A stretch of 64,000 nt of DNA from Bradyrhizobium sp. CCBAU 53338 (GTDB lineage: Bacteria > Pseudomonadota > Alphaproteobacteria > Rhizobiales > Xanthobacteraceae). Location of the stretch: the NCBI RefSeq assembly GCF_015291665.1, contig NZ_CP030048.1, positions 1,798,001-1,862,000 of the forward strand, written 5' to 3'. Made by a program: the position numbers and the translations under genes. Below, one piece after another: positions 35,684-45,774 of the stretch. The notes below the pieces were generated by a model. The model had not been told where the DNA came from. It did no database searches and worked only from the letters and a program-made list of their open reading frames with translations. Every line of letters starts with the position of its first letter. Within the stretch, counting starts at the first letter, position 1.

Positions 35684-36586
35684 ATGCATCTTACGTTCAG
35701 GCAGATCTCCTATTTTGTCGCGACCGCCGAGGCGGGCTCGGTGTCCGGCGCCGCGACGCGCCTGAACATTTCGCAATCCGCCATCACCGAGAGCGTCAGG
35801 GCACTCGAGGCGCAGACCGGCGCCGTGCTGTTCGATCGCAGCTCAAAGGGCGTCACTTTAACCTATCAGGGCCACCAGTTCCTGCGGCACTCGCGGCTGA
35901 TCCTGGCTGCCGTCGCCGACGCCGGGCGTGTGTTGAAGACGGGATCGGAGGCTGTCTCCGGCGTTCTCAACCTCGGCGTGACGAGCCTCGTGTCGGGCTA
36001 TTTCCTTGCTGATCTGCTGGCGCGATTTCGGCGCATCTTTCCCAACGTGCAGGTCAAAGTCGTGGAGGAGGATCGGGCCTTCATCGAACATCTCTTGGTC
36101 AATGGTGAGCTCAACGTCGCACTGATGCTCGTATCCAATCTGGAGGATCATGACGCGCTGGAGTTCGAGACGCTGGTGCGATCGCCGAACAGAGTTTGGT
36201 TGCCGGCCGGCCACGAACTGCTGGCGCAGGAGCAAGTCACGCTGGCAGCGATCAATGAGGAGCCGTTAATCGGCTTGTCGATCGACGAGATGCCGCAATC
36301 GAACGCCGCGCTTTGGCAGACCGCTCGTCTGCGACCGAACTTCGCGTTGACGACCTCGTCCGTCGAGGCTGTCCGCAGTCTCGTTGCCACCGGCGCCGGC
36401 GTAGCCATCATGCCAGACATGACCTTCAGGGCATGGTCGCTCGAGGGCGATCGTCTCGAAGCACGCTCGATCCAGGGGATCGAAGTTACCGTCGACGTGG
36501 GGGTCGCGTGGCGCCGAGGGTCGGTCATTTCGGACCAAGCCCAGATATTCCTGCACCTTGCGCGCGAATACAGAAGCGAAAGATAG
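35684..36586 (+). CDS. LysR-family transcriptional regulator
   Basis: 300 residues. The N-terminal winged helix-turn-helix is [32 protein letters not shown] (about 9-40). The C-terminal periplasmic-binding-protein-like effector domain runs from about 90. It has the ordinary family length. It is divergent from the CocE gene and is followed 109 nt later by a PatD-like aldehyde dehydrogenase. It probably controls one or both genes in response to a pathway metabolite. Confidence 0.92.
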   Translation: MHLTFRQISYFVATAEAGSVSGAATRLNISQSAITESVRALEAQTGAVLFDRSSKGVTLTYQGHQFLRHSRLILAAVADAGRVLKTGSEAVSGVLNLGVTSLVSGYFLADLLARFRRIFPNVQVKVVEEDRAFIEHLLVNGELNVALMLVSNLEDHDALEFETLVRSPNRVWLPAGHELLAQEQVTLAAINEEPLIGLSIDEMPQSNAALWQTARLRPNFALTTSSVEAVRSLVATGAGVAIMPDMTFRAWSLEGDRLEARSIQGIEVTVDVGVAWRRGSVISDQAQIFLHLAREYRSER

Positions 36587-36597
36587 CGCGACCGGCT

Positions 36598-36607
36598 TTT
36601 CCGATAG
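36598..36607 (-). promoter_or_regulatory. Shared motif CTATCGGAAA (candidate LysR site 2)
   Basis: Inverted copy of the 10-base motif found at 35601-35610, located about 90 nt ahead of the aldehyde dehydrogenase start. Confidence 0.4.
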
Positions 36608-36695
36608 GAACCAGCCAGCTTTTTGTATTTCCCATAGCCTTAGCGCCTTGGCTAGGTTCAGCAACCAAACGGATTGTCAAGCTGGAGCCTGGCCG

Positions 36696-38144
36696 ATGAA
36701 CATCGCCCAACCGAACGTCATGACCAACCTGCTGATCGACGGAAAGCTTTTTCCAGGCGACGGGCCGGTCGAGACCATCATCAATCCGGCTACCGGCAAG
36801 ATTCTCGGTGAGGTTCCGGAAGCCTCGGCCGATCAGATCGGCGCCGCGGTGAAGGCCGCGTCACGCGCATTCGAAAAGTGGTCGCAAACCACCCCGGCTT
36901 ACCGTGCCGGATTGCTTCTGAAAGTGGCGGACCGCATCGAGGCGGAGGGCGAGGCGTTCGCGCGACTGGAATCGCTTAACTGCGGCAAGCCCTATCTCAA
37001 GATGCTGGGCGACGAGATTCCGGCAATCGTCGACGTCATTCGCTTCCTCGCCGGGGCGGCGCGCTGCATGACGGGAAGCGCCGCAGGCGAATATGTCGGC
37101 AATCACACCAGCATGATCCGCCGCGATCCCGTCGGGGTTGTGGGCTCCATCGCTCCCTGGAATTTCCCGCTGATGATGGCGGCCTGGAAACTGGCAGCGC
37201 CGCTGGCGGTCGGCAACACGGTCGTGATGAAACCATCCGAGCAAACCCCGCTCACGGCGCTGAAGCTCGCGATGATTCTCGCAGAACTGTTTCCGCCAGG
37301 CGTCGTCAACATCATTCCGGGCCGCGGCGACAGTGTTGGCTCGTCGCTGGTCAGTATGCCGGGCGTGCGCATGGTGTCGTTGACCGGCGATATAACGACC
37401 GGTCAGAAGGTGCTTCAGGCCGCCGTGAAAACCCTGAAGCGGACCCATCTCGAGCTCGGCGGCAAGGCCCCCGTCATCGTCATGGACGATGCCGATCTCG
37501 ATGAAGTCGTTGCGAGCGTCAAGAGCGCGGGTTTTTACAACGCCGGGCAGGACTGCTGCGCGGCTTGCCGCATCTATGCGGCCCCCAAGATCTACGACCG
37601 CGTGGTGGCCGACCTCGCAAGCGCCGTGAAGACCATCAAGCTCGGCGCGCCGGAGGACGAAGCGACCGAGCTCGGACCGCTGATCACCGAGCGCCAGCGC
37701 GAACGCGTCGCGAGCTTCGTCGAGCGTGCGAGCCAGCAGAAGCACATCGAGATCGTGACCGGCGGGGCGCGTACCAATCGTGACGGGTTCTACTACCAGC
37801 CGACCGTTATCGCGAACGCGCAACAGACTGACGAAATCGTTCGTCGTGAGGTCTTCGGACCGGTCGTCTCGGTGACGAGGTTCAATGACGCGGAGCAGGC
37901 GATCTCCTGGGCCAACGACAGCGACTACGGCCTCGCGTCCTCGGTCTGGACCCGCGATGCGAAGACGGCGCTCAAGATCAGTTCGCGCCTCCAGTACGGT
38001 ACCGTATGGGTCAACACCCACTTCACGCTAATCAGCGAGATGCCCCACGGTGGCTTGAAAATGTCGGGCTACGGCAAAGATCAATCGATGTACAGCCTCG
38101 AGGACTACACCGTCATGCGCCACGTCATGATGAACTTTGGCTGA
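36696..38144 (+). CDS. patD: Gamma-aminobutyraldehyde dehydrogenase (PatD-like)
   Basis: 482 residues from the ATG at 36696; the frame is open further upstream, but it overlaps the regulator gene and is not protein-like. It is strikingly similar to E. coli PatD over its length: [10 protein letters not shown] (92-101), [47 protein letters not shown] with Glu253 and [15 protein letters not shown] with Cys287. It oxidises 4-aminobutyraldehyde or related omega-amino aldehydes to the acids with NAD. It is followed 12 nt later by an Lrp-type regulator. Confidence 0.88.
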   Translation: MNIAQPNVMTNLLIDGKLFPGDGPVETIINPATGKILGEVPEASADQIGAAVKAASRAFEKWSQTTPAYRAGLLLKVADRIEAEGEAFARLESLNCGKPYLKMLGDEIPAIVDVIRFLAGAARCMTGSAAGEYVGNHTSMIRRDPVGVVGSIAPWNFPLMMAAWKLAAPLAVGNTVVMKPSEQTPLTALKLAMILAELFPPGVVNIIPGRGDSVGSSLVSMPGVRMVSLTGDITTGQKVLQAAVKTLKRTHLELGGKAPVIVMDDADLDEVVASVKSAGFYNAGQDCCAACRIYAAPKIYDRVVADLASAVKTIKLGAPEDEATELGPLITERQRERVASFVERASQQKHIEIVTGGARTNRDGFYYQPTVIANAQQTDEIVRREVFGPVVSVTRFNDAEQAISWANDSDYGLASSVWTRDAKTALKISSRLQYGTVWVNTHFTLISEMPHGGLKMSGYGKDQSMYSLEDYTVMRHVMMNFG

Positions 38145-38156
38145 GCGAGTGCCGCC

Positions 38157-38729
38157 ATGGAACAGGTCTGCATCGGTTCCATACGGCAGCTTGCGGTTGA
38201 GGACACTCGACTACGGCTCGATCGTCTCGACATCAAGATCCTTGCTGCGTTGCAAAGCGACGGTCGGATGAGCAATCTCAAGCTCTCCGAACTGGTCGCG
38301 CTCTCGCCGACACCGTGCCTGCAACGCGTTCGTCGTCTCGAAAATGCAGGATTCATTGTGGCTTACGGCGCCACTCTCGATGCAAGGAAATTCGCTCCAC
38401 ATATCACAGTCCATACGGATGTCACCCTACGGCGTCGGACCGCGGAGTGCACTCAACGGTTCGAGCGCTACGTCCGTGACGAACAGTTTATCGTCGAATG
38501 CTATCTGGTGAGCGGCGGGTTCGACTACGTGCTTAAGGTGGTGGCTCGGGACGTAGACCATTATCGCGGAATTATGGAAGACATGCTCGCAGCCGAGGTA
38601 GGCGTCGATCGCTTTTCGAGCTTCATCTCTTTGCAGCAAATCAAGCAATCTCGCGGATTTCCACTTGGGCTGGTCAGCGCTCTTCCGACCACCGCCAATC
38701 GCAAGACGCGAGCCATCAGGCGAGGCTAG
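38157..38729 (+). CDS. Lrp/AsnC-family transcriptional regulator
   Basis: 190 residues. Winged helix DRLDIKILAALQSDGRMSNLKLSELVALSPTPCLQRVRRLE near residues 22-62, and a C-terminal RAM/ligand-binding domain (ECYLVSGGFDYVLKVVARDVDHY). The N-terminus (first about 20 residues) is slightly longer than usual, so a later start is possible. It is co-transcribed with the aldehyde dehydrogenase and likely responds to an amino acid made or consumed by this pathway. Confidence 0.9.
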   Translation: MEQVCIGSIRQLAVEDTRLRLDRLDIKILAALQSDGRMSNLKLSELVALSPTPCLQRVRRLENAGFIVAYGATLDARKFAPHITVHTDVTLRRRTAECTQRFERYVRDEQFIVECYLVSGGFDYVLKVVARDVDHYRGIMEDMLAAEVGVDRFSSFISLQQIKQSRGFPLGLVSALPTTANRKTRAIRRG

Positions 38730-39334
38730 TGAGGCGGGAGCTTGCAATCAGGCGCGATGGATCCAGGATTCTCGCGGCAGTAAACGCACGACTTAAGTTC
38801 CCTCCGTCTACTCTACGCTGCCACTCTGAATCATTTTGCGCTTGCCCGCAAGCACCCGCACTTGACGCTAGAGGGCACAACGATTTCAGCGCGGGTGCAA
38901 TCCTGCGTAGCGATTGCGATGAGCCAATGCAGATCCCCGCTGGCGTTGCGCGGCAAAATGATCATGCGCAGTCCATCGAATGGACAATCTCTTTCATGTC
39001 TGCATAGCGGAGATGGCCCACATGCCTCTCATTGCGTACACGTGCCGGAGATTGGTCCCGCGCCTTAATCGCATCGGCAATTCTAGAGTGTTCCCTGATA
39101 GTTGCGGCTTTTCCAGAGAATAGGTCAGCAGGTACCAGGCTCGAACGAACTGTTGAATTGTTGAAGCGATTTTTGTGAAGATGGCAAGCGCGGCGCGACG
39201 GTGGCGGCCCCACCATCAGTTGCTGGACGCGCTGCCAGATCCCAGGTCGTTGGCGGGTTAGTCAAAGCTATGCCTATCACGGCGATGGAGGGCCTGAGTG
39301 ACCGGCAAGAGACGCGTGCGGAGTCACAAGCCAA
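38730..39334. other. Gene-poor stretch with a diverged repeat copy
   Basis: About 600 nt with no supported gene. The part at 39223-39315 resembles the region after tRNA-Lys (17165-17265) in the same orientation, sharing GCGATGGAGGGCC and flanks. The rest shows neither hairpins nor frames that look like protein. Confidence 0.45.
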
Positions 39335-40546
39335 TCAAGACCCGGGACCCCGCGCGTACAGGCCGAGAGCCAGTAATGAAAACGCGCTCAGCACGACGCC
39401 CAGCGCCAACATGGCTTCATGTGACGCCGTCGCAGCAAGCCATACGCCGATCGCGGCGTTCATCATCTGCCAAAAGCCCAATAGCGCCGAGGCCGCGCCG
39501 GCCTTGTCGCCGAATGGAGAGAGCGCGCGGGCGGTGGCCAGTGGACCGACAATGCCCATGCCAAGGAGAAATACGCTCATCGCGCCGAGGAACGGCAAGA
39601 AAGTTGGGTTGACCATCGAGATGACCAAGATCGCAAGGCTGCTGGCCGCCGTCGCGCACAGCCCGGCTCGGATCGGGCCATCGAGCCCATACCGTGCTGC
39701 CAATCTTGTTGCCAGCACGCCCGCGGCGAATACGATAAAGACGGTACCGGCGAAGAACAGGCCGAGCTGGATCGGCGTGAAGTGTAGCGCTTCGATGAAT
39801 AGGCGCGGCGCAGCCGAAAACATCGAGAACAAGCCGCCGATGATGAGGCTCGAGGTGGCTGCCGGGATTGCGAACCGTCGATCGCCAACCAAGCCCCTGT
39901 AGATTTTGGCAATGGCCACCGGATTGAGCGGCGCGCGGATCGAGTGGTGGGTTTCCCCGAGAAGGACGCCATAGGCAACGGCGCCGACTGCGGCAAACGC
40001 GGCGACGAGCGCGAACTCGGAGCGCCAACCAAAGATGTGATCGAGTGCGCCGCCAAGCAGTGGTGAAAAGCCGGGGGCTGCGGACATCGCGATCATCATC
40101 AGAGCCAGTGCCCGCGCCAAAGCAGCCCCGCTGAACATGTCCCGGGCTACGGCACGAGACAAAACTGACGTCGCGCACGCGCCCGCTGCTTGGACTGCGC
40201 GGCCAACCAAAAGATTAGGTAGATCGTTAGCCAAACCGCACCAGATGCTGCCGCCGAAGAACACCGCAAATCCGATCAAAACTGGCCAGCGTCTTCCGTA
40301 GCGGTCCGAAAGCGGTCCGACGACGAGTTGGCCCAGCCCGAACACCGTCAGAAAGATAGTGATAGCGGAAGTGACTGCCGCGCTCGTGACATTCAACGAG
40401 ATTGCAATCTGCGGCAGCGAAGGCAGCAAAATGTTGGTCGCAAGGGTTCCCATAGCGGCCAGAAGGGAAAGGATAGCGATCGGTAGGGCGCTAGGGATCC
40501 TAACACTCGGCCGCGCGGGCTCGATTGCTTCGCACTGGTCAGCCAT
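39335..40546 (-). CDS. MFS drug-resistance transporter, Bcr/CflA family
   Basis: 403 residues with about twelve hydrophobic segments. The loop GPLSDRYGRRWPVLIG (about 77-92) is the MFS motif A. DRYGRR plus ILLPSLPQIA near the N-terminus place it in the Bcr/CflA drug/proton antiport group. It stands alone between the gene-poor stretch and the thiolase. Confidence 0.88.
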   Translation of the reverse strand: MADQCEAIEPARPSVRIPSALPIAILSLLAAMGTLATNILLPSLPQIAISLNVTSAAVTSAITIFLTVFGLGQLVVGPLSDRYGRRWPVLIGFAVFFGGSIWCGLANDLPNLLVGRAVQAAGACATSVLSRAVARDMFSGAALARALALMMIAMSAAPGFSPLLGGALDHIFGWRSEFALVAAFAAVGAVAYGVLLGETHHSIRAPLNPVAIAKIYRGLVGDRRFAIPAATSSLIIGGLFSMFSAAPRLFIEALHFTPIQLGLFFAGTVFIVFAAGVLATRLAARYGLDGPIRAGLCATAASSLAILVISMVNPTFLPFLGAMSVFLLGMGIVGPLATARALSPFGDKAGAASALLGFWQMMNAAIGVWLAATASHEAMLALGVVLSAFSLLALGLYARGPGS

Positions 40547-40638
40547 TTGAACTTTCGCGGTGACAGGGATCGGCGGGCTATGCGGCGGACGCCGCGGTTC
40601 GCGCTGCCCGCCGATCTTTTTTTTACGGGGATTGTCCG

Positions 40639-41838
40639 TTATCGGCGGATGACGCGCTCGACCGCGATGGCAGTGGCTTCACCGCCGCCGATGCAGAGTG
40701 CCGCCACACCCCGCTTGAGGTTTTGTGCCTCGAGTGCATGCAACAGCGACACGATCAATCGCGCGCCGGTGGCGCCGATGGGATGGCCAAGCGCACAGGC
40801 GCCGCCGTTGACGTTCAGCTTCTCCCTCGGGATGCCGAGATCCTTCTGCGCCGCCATCGCCACCACGGCAAAGGCCTCGTTGATCTCGAACAGATCGACG
40901 TCCCCCGCGCTCCAGCCGACCTTGTCCAACAGCTTGCGAATAGCTGGGATGGGCGCCGTCGTGAACCACTGTGGCTCTTGGCTATGGGTGGCGTGGCCCT
41001 TGATCTCGGCGAGCACTGGGAGGCCGTCGCGATCCGCGCGCGAGCGCTTGGCCAGAATGAGGGCCGCGGCGCCGTCGGCATTTGCGGAGGAGGCGGCCGG
41101 CGTGATGGTGCCGTTGGCGCGGAACGCGGGTTTCAAGCCCGGGATTTTGGCGGGATCGACCTTGAGCGGGTGCTCGTCATTGGCAATGATCCGTGACCCG
41201 GCTTTCTCCGTCAGCACAATCGGCGCGATCTCGGCCTTGAACGCTCCGCCTTCGACCGCCTTGCGGGCGCGGGTCAACGTCTCCATCGCATACGCGTCCT
41301 GGTCTTTGCGCGTGAACTGATAGGCTTCTGCCGTGGCCTCGCCAAAGTCGCCCATCGAGCGGCCGGTCTCGTAGGCGTCCTCCAGACCGTCCATCATCAT
41401 GTGGTCGATGATGCGGTCGTGGCCAGCGCGGTAACCGCCCCGCGCCTTGGCCAGCAAATAGGGCGCATTGCTCATGCTTTCCATGCCGCCGGAGAGAACG
41501 ATCTCGGCGGAGCCCGCATTGATGATGTCGTGAGCGAGCATGGTGGCCTTCATGCCGGAGCCGCAGACCTTGTTGATGGTGGTGGCGCCAGTGGCATCCG
41601 GCAATTTGGCGCCGCGAGCGGCCTGGCGCGCCGGCGCCTGACCTTGTCCGGCCGGCAGCACATTGCCCATGAACACTTCTTCGATCTTTTCAGGCGCCAG
41701 CTTGGCCCGTTCCAGAGCTGCTCCAATCACGTGAGAGCCGAGCTTGTGTGCGCTGAGGGTCGAGAGCTCGCCCATGAAGCGGCCGAGTGGCGTACGGGCG
41801 GCGGAAAGGATGGCGACGGGATCGGAAGCGGCAGCCAT
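40639..41838 (-). CDS. Acetyl-CoA acyltransferase (thiolase)
   Basis: 399 residues. Nucleophile Cys92 in INKVCGSGMKA, then VNGGACALGHPIGATGARL with the catalytic His, and C-terminal CIGGGEATA with the acid/base Cys. All three catalytic residues are intact. It cleaves beta-ketoacyl-CoA to acetyl-CoA, or makes acetoacetyl-CoA. AAGAGGAG lies 8 nt before the ATG. The gene is divergent from the TetR gene across a 22-bp perfect palindrome, so it is probably under TetR repression and is the last chain-shortening step of the CoA pathway. Confidence 0.92.
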   Translation of the reverse strand: MAAASDPVAILSAARTPLGRFMGELSTLSAHKLGSHVIGAALERAKLAPEKIEEVFMGNVLPAGQGQAPARQAARGAKLPDATGATTINKVCGSGMKATMLAHDIINAGSAEIVLSGGMESMSNAPYLLAKARGGYRAGHDRIIDHMMMDGLEDAYETGRSMGDFGEATAEAYQFTRKDQDAYAMETLTRARKAVEGGAFKAEIAPIVLTEKAGSRIIANDEHPLKVDPAKIPGLKPAFRANGTITPAASSANADGAAALILAKRSRADRDGLPVLAEIKGHATHSQEPQWFTTAPIPAIRKLLDKVGWSAGDVDLFEINEAFAVVAMAAQKDLGIPREKLNVNGGACALGHPIGATGARLIVSLLHALEAQNLKRGVAALCIGGGEATAIAVERVIRR

Positions 41839-41865
41839 AGCGAATTCTCCTCTTGATCACTGTTG

Positions 41866-41887
41866 TTATATGACGATAGTCATATAA
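41866..41887. promoter_or_regulatory. TetR-type operator palindrome
   Basis: Perfect inverted repeat TTATATGAC and GTCATATAA, 9-bp arms separated by GATA, in the 167-nt spacer between the divergent thiolase and tetR genes. A TATAAG -10-like hexamer overlaps the right arm. It is AT-rich in a GC-rich genome. Length and symmetry are those of a TetR dimer site. Confidence 0.7.
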
Positions 41888-42005
41888 GATAGTCGGCATT
41901 GCAATGAAATGTTGCCGTGGTCTGCAAAAGCACGGTTCAAGAATTGCAGGGAGGGGATGGGAACGGTTTTGCGGCCGTTCCCCCAAGAGCTTGCACGGAG
42001 CGGCG

Positions 42006-42647
42006 ATGCGTTACGTAGAAGACCACAGGCGTCAAACTCACAGCCGGATCGTTGAAAGCGCGTCCTATGGTTTGCGCCAAAACGGTGCCGAAGGGCTTAG
42101 CGTTGTGGAACTGATGAAGCTCGCGGGTCTGACGCACGGCGGGTTCTATAACCATTTCGATTCGCGTGCCGCACTTGTTGGCGAGGCAATCGCGTTTGCG
42201 ATGGACCAAATGGTCGAGCGGTGGAAAACGCTGGCGAACGGGAAAGGCAACGAGGATCGCATCGCGGCGTTGATTGCCGATTACGTCAGTTCCCGCCACC
42301 GCGATAATCCTGGAGGAGGTTGCGCGCTTCCAGCCCTAGCAGCTGATGTCGCCCGCTCGAGCCCGAGCGAGCGGCGGGCCCTTGCTTCCAAACTGGAGAA
42401 GATGATCGACATCCTTGTCGAAATGCTTCCCGCTAAGGGATCCCAACAGGCGCGCCAAATCGCGACCGGCGCCATTGCAACCATGGTTGGATCTATCGTG
42501 CTGTCGCGTGCTGTCGGCGCCGGAAAGCTTTCCGACGATATTCTCGACGCCGGACGGATGACTGCCGGCGGTCGAACTCGCAAGCCGCAGCGCAGAACGA
42601 CAAAGGCGATGAGCTGCGGCAAACCACAATTTGGGAGGTCACCATGA
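42006..42647 (+). CDS. TetR-family transcriptional regulator
   Basis: 213 residues. The helix-turn-helix is LSVVELMKLAGLTHGGFYNHFDSRAALVGEA (about 27-57). The C-terminal domain has the GGGCALPALAADVARSS segment of this TetR subgroup. The ATG at 42006 is preferred over an upstream open stretch. Its last 4 nt overlap the molybdopterin oxidoreductase gene, so the regulator is co-transcribed with what it probably controls. Confidence 0.92.
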   Translation: MRYVEDHRRQTHSRIVESASYGLRQNGAEGLSVVELMKLAGLTHGGFYNHFDSRAALVGEAIAFAMDQMVERWKTLANGKGNEDRIAALIADYVSSRHRDNPGGGCALPALAADVARSSPSERRALASKLEKMIDILVEMLPAKGSQQARQIATGAIATMVGSIVLSRAVGAGKLSDDILDAGRMTAGGRTRKPQRRTTKAMSCGKPQFGRSP

Positions 42648-44965
42648 CGGCCGGCAAGTGGCTCAAGACAGCCTGCAACCTGTGTTACATAAACTGCGGC
42701 ATTGAAGTCTGGGTGAATGATGGGCGACTCGAGAAAGTGCGAGGCGACCGATCAAGCCCGAAGTCGCAAGGCTATCTGTGCAACAAAGCGACCCGTATTC
42801 CCTATTATGCGCATCACAGGGATCGGCTCACGGCCCCGTTGCGTCGTCGCGCCGATGGTGGCTTTGACGAAATCGAATGGGACGTGGCGATTGCAGAGAT
42901 CGCGGAGCGCCTTCGAGACATTGTCCACAGGTATGGCGGCAAGAGCATTGCCCTTTACGGCGGTGGCGGGCAGGGCAACCACGCCGGCGGCGCCTACGCC
43001 AGTGGCCTGTTGCGCGCGCTGGGTTCACGCAGCGTCTTCAACGCTCTTTCCCAGGAGAAAACCGGGGATTTCTGGGTCAATGGCCACATGTTCGGCAGCC
43101 AAACCTGTCACACCGCAGAGGACGTGCATCATTGTGATCTTTTGCTTGTCATCGGTGCAAATCCCTGGATCGCGCACGGTTTCCCCAATGCGCGCGACCA
43201 CCTCAATCAAATCCGCAAGGATCCCGCACGCAAGCTAATTGTCATTGACCCTCGACGAACCGAAACCGCCGACATGGCGGATTTGCATCTCGCAGTTCGG
43301 CCCGGTGCCGACGCATTTCTTCTTGGTGCGCTGCTGGCCATGCTTGTCCGTTCTGACCAGATCGACCATGCGTTCATTCACGAGCACACGATCGGCTACA
43401 CTGAAGTGAGGCAAGCGCTATTGAACATCCCCATTGCAGAATGGGCGGCCGCTGCCGATATCTCGCTTCCTGATCTGGAACGCTGCGCCGCGATGATTGT
43501 AGCGGCGAAGGCCATGGTGGTTCGGGTCGAGCTTGGCATCCAGCAAGGCATTAACTCAACACTCAACTCCTATCTTGAGAAGCTCTTGATCATGCTTTCC
43601 GGCAATTTTGGCCGTAAAGGCACCAATCAATTGCATAGTTGGCTTCAGCCACTCTGGGGTAATTCTCCGAACCAAAGATTTGCGCCGACCGGCGACGCCA
43701 TTATCGGGGGATTGTTGCCGCCCAATATTTTTCCCGAGGCAGTGCTCAAGGACCATCCCGACCGGCTGCGCTGCGCCTGGATCGACAGTTCCAATCCCGC
43801 CAACACCGCCGCAAACACCGAGGCGGTGGAACGCGCGCTACAATCGCTCGAGCTATGCGTTGTGGTCGACGTTGCGATGACCGAAACCGCACGGCTCGCG
43901 CATTACGTTCTCCCGGCCTCCACACAATACGAGAAGACCGAATTTACTTTCTTCAACTTCGAATTTCCGACGAACTATTTTCACGTTCGCGCCGCGGTAT
44001 TGCCGCCGCTCGCCGGCACCTTGCCGGAGCCCGAGATCTACACGCGGCTTGCCATCGCCCTGGGGCTTCTGCCGGGTGACAATGTGCTCGCGCCGCTGCG
44101 CGAAATAGCACGGCGCTCGCGACCTGAATTCGCCGCGGCCTTTCGTGCTTTCATAGCGGAAAACCCTGCGACAGTACCTGCCCTGGTGCTCTACCATACG
44201 CTGGGGCAGACGCTTCCGGATGGTACGGCGGCCGCGGCCCCTATGTGGAGCGCGGCCTTGGCTTGCGCGAAGCGATCGCCCCAAGCGGTACGGCGGGCGA
44301 TCGGCGCATCCGACGAGGTAACGGACCAGCAGCTGGGAGATCTCCTGTTCGACACCATTGTAGCGACCCGGCAGGGCGCGGCGGTTACCCGGCACGAGTA
44401 TGACGAGGTCTGGTCAATGATCAGCCATTCGGATCGCAAGGTTCGGCTGGTCGTGCCTCAGATGTTGGAATGGCTGGCGCGTCTCGATCCGCGAGCTGCG
44501 GGCGCTCCAAAGGAGTTCCCGTTCATGCTGGCGGCTGGTGGCCGCCGCATGTTCAATGCTAACCAGATATTTCGCGATCCCGCGTGGCGTCGCGAGGATC
44601 CGGACGGCGCGCTGTTGATCAATTCGAGTGATCTGAGCGAGTTGGGCGCCAAGGATGGCGACTGGATCGCCGTCGAGTCGGTGGTCGGGCGGCTTGTTGT
44701 TCGCTGCAAGGTCGATGACGCCATGCGGAAAGGCCAACTGGCTTTGCCGCACGGCTACGGTCAGGCATATCCCACAGCCGACGGCGAGCGCCTGATCAAC
44801 GGACCGCGCATCAATCTGCTCACCGAGAGCGGCAACCGCGATCCCGTTGCCGGCACGCCGTACCACAAGAACGTCGCGGTTCGTCTCGCCCTGGTGCCCG
44901 CCCACGAGGCTGCCGTCCATCAGTCGCAGTCCGAGCGGATTCATATGCGAGCGGCCGGGCAATAG
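42644..44965 (+). CDS. Molybdopterin-dependent oxidoreductase (DMSO reductase superfamily)
   Basis: 773 residues. An N-terminal [4Fe-4S] site Cys11-x2-Cys14-x3-Cys18...Cys46 (ACNLCYINCG, GYLCNK). Molybdopterin domains follow with LLLVIGANPWIAHGFPNARDHL, IVIDPRRTETADMADLHLAVRPGADAF and GRKGTNQLHSWLQPLWG. The C-terminal dinucleotide-binding domain has MFNANQIFRDPAWR...ALLINSSDLSELGAKDG. No signal peptide, so it is cytosolic. The expected metal-ligand position lies in the SQEKTGDFWVNGH region and cannot be assigned. Family members oxidise or dehydroxylate organic acids, formate or nitrate; a hydroxylation or dehydration step on a CoA pathway acid is possible here. Confidence 0.82.
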   Translation: MTAGKWLKTACNLCYINCGIEVWVNDGRLEKVRGDRSSPKSQGYLCNKATRIPYYAHHRDRLTAPLRRRADGGFDEIEWDVAIAEIAERLRDIVHRYGGKSIALYGGGGQGNHAGGAYASGLLRALGSRSVFNALSQEKTGDFWVNGHMFGSQTCHTAEDVHHCDLLLVIGANPWIAHGFPNARDHLNQIRKDPARKLIVIDPRRTETADMADLHLAVRPGADAFLLGALLAMLVRSDQIDHAFIHEHTIGYTEVRQALLNIPIAEWAAAADISLPDLERCAAMIVAAKAMVVRVELGIQQGINSTLNSYLEKLLIMLSGNFGRKGTNQLHSWLQPLWGNSPNQRFAPTGDAIIGGLLPPNIFPEAVLKDHPDRLRCAWIDSSNPANTAANTEAVERALQSLELCVVVDVAMTETARLAHYVLPASTQYEKTEFTFFNFEFPTNYFHVRAAVLPPLAGTLPEPEIYTRLAIALGLLPGDNVLAPLREIARRSRPEFAAAFRAFIAENPATVPALVLYHTLGQTLPDGTAAAAPMWSAALACAKRSPQAVRRAIGASDEVTDQQLGDLLFDTIVATRQGAAVTRHEYDEVWSMISHSDRKVRLVVPQMLEWLARLDPRAAGAPKEFPFMLAAGGRRMFNANQIFRDPAWRREDPDGALLINSSDLSELGAKDGDWIAVESVVGRLVVRCKVDDAMRKGQLALPHGYGQAYPTADGERLINGPRINLLTESGNRDPVAGTPYHKNVAVRLALVPAHEAAVHQSQSERIHMRAAGQ

Positions 44966-44981
44966 TCGAAGGGACCATCAT

Positions 44982-45686
44982 ATGACCGAGAAACCAATCG
45001 CGATCGTGACCGGAGTAGGCCCGGGCACCGGAGCTGCCATCGTCAAGCGCTTCTCTGCCGGCGGCTTCCGTGTCATGGCGCTTGCTCGTTCGCCCGAGCT
45101 CATCAATAACCTCGCGCAAGAGCTTCCCGATGTCCACGCGATGACCTGCGACGTTACAGACGAGAGCCAGGTGCGGACCGTTGTCGCCGACGTTAAGCGC
45201 CGTTTCGGCGCGGCCGAAGCTCTCATCCACAACGCGGTCGGAGGGGGCTGGGGAAACTTCCGCGAGATCGACCCGAAGATGCTGAAGGACAACTTCGAGG
45301 TCAACGTGATGGGCTTGTTGTACCTGGCGCGCGAAGTCGCTCCTGACATGATCGATCGCGGCAAGGGCGCAATCCTGGTCACCGGAAACACGTCTTCGAT
45401 CCGGGGGAAGGCCAATTTCGCCGGCTTCGCGCCGACAAAAGCAGCCCAGCGTATTCTGGCCGAATCGATCGCGCGGGACATGGGGCCTCTCGGCATTCAC
45501 GTCTCCTACGTTCTCATTGACGCCGTGATTGATACACCCCGGATGCGCTCAAGGATGAGCGACAAACCGGATGAATTCTTCATCAAGCCTGCCGCGATCG
45601 CCGATGAACTGTATCATCTGTACGGTCAGGACCGGTCGGCCTGGTCGTTCCTTACGGAATTGCGACCGTTCCACGAAACCTGGTGA
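44982..45686 (+). CDS. SDR-family protein with non-canonical active site (1)
   Basis: 234 residues. Nucleotide-binding VTGVGPGTGAAIVKRF (8-23) and HNAVGG, with Ser in GNTSSIRG. The catalytic YxxxK is FAPTK: Phe replaces the Tyr while Lys is kept. It starts 16 nt after the molybdoenzyme gene, with GGGA as a weak site. It ends PFHETW, similar to the other SDR at 49.3 kb (PWVEKW). Classical alcohol oxidation is doubtful without the Tyr; an unusual reductase or a scaffold role is possible. Confidence 0.82.
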   Translation: MTEKPIAIVTGVGPGTGAAIVKRFSAGGFRVMALARSPELINNLAQELPDVHAMTCDVTDESQVRTVVADVKRRFGAAEALIHNAVGGGWGNFREIDPKMLKDNFEVNVMGLLYLAREVAPDMIDRGKGAILVTGNTSSIRGKANFAGFAPTKAAQRILAESIARDMGPLGIHVSYVLIDAVIDTPRMRSRMSDKPDEFFIKPAAIADELYHLYGQDRSAWSFLTELRPFHETW

Positions 45687-45774
45687 GGTCTGGCCGGCGA
45701 GAAACATGGCCACGGCATGCACGCATAGTCATTTTGGAGAGCTCTGCAAATGCAGGTCTTGAAGGGTCAGAACC

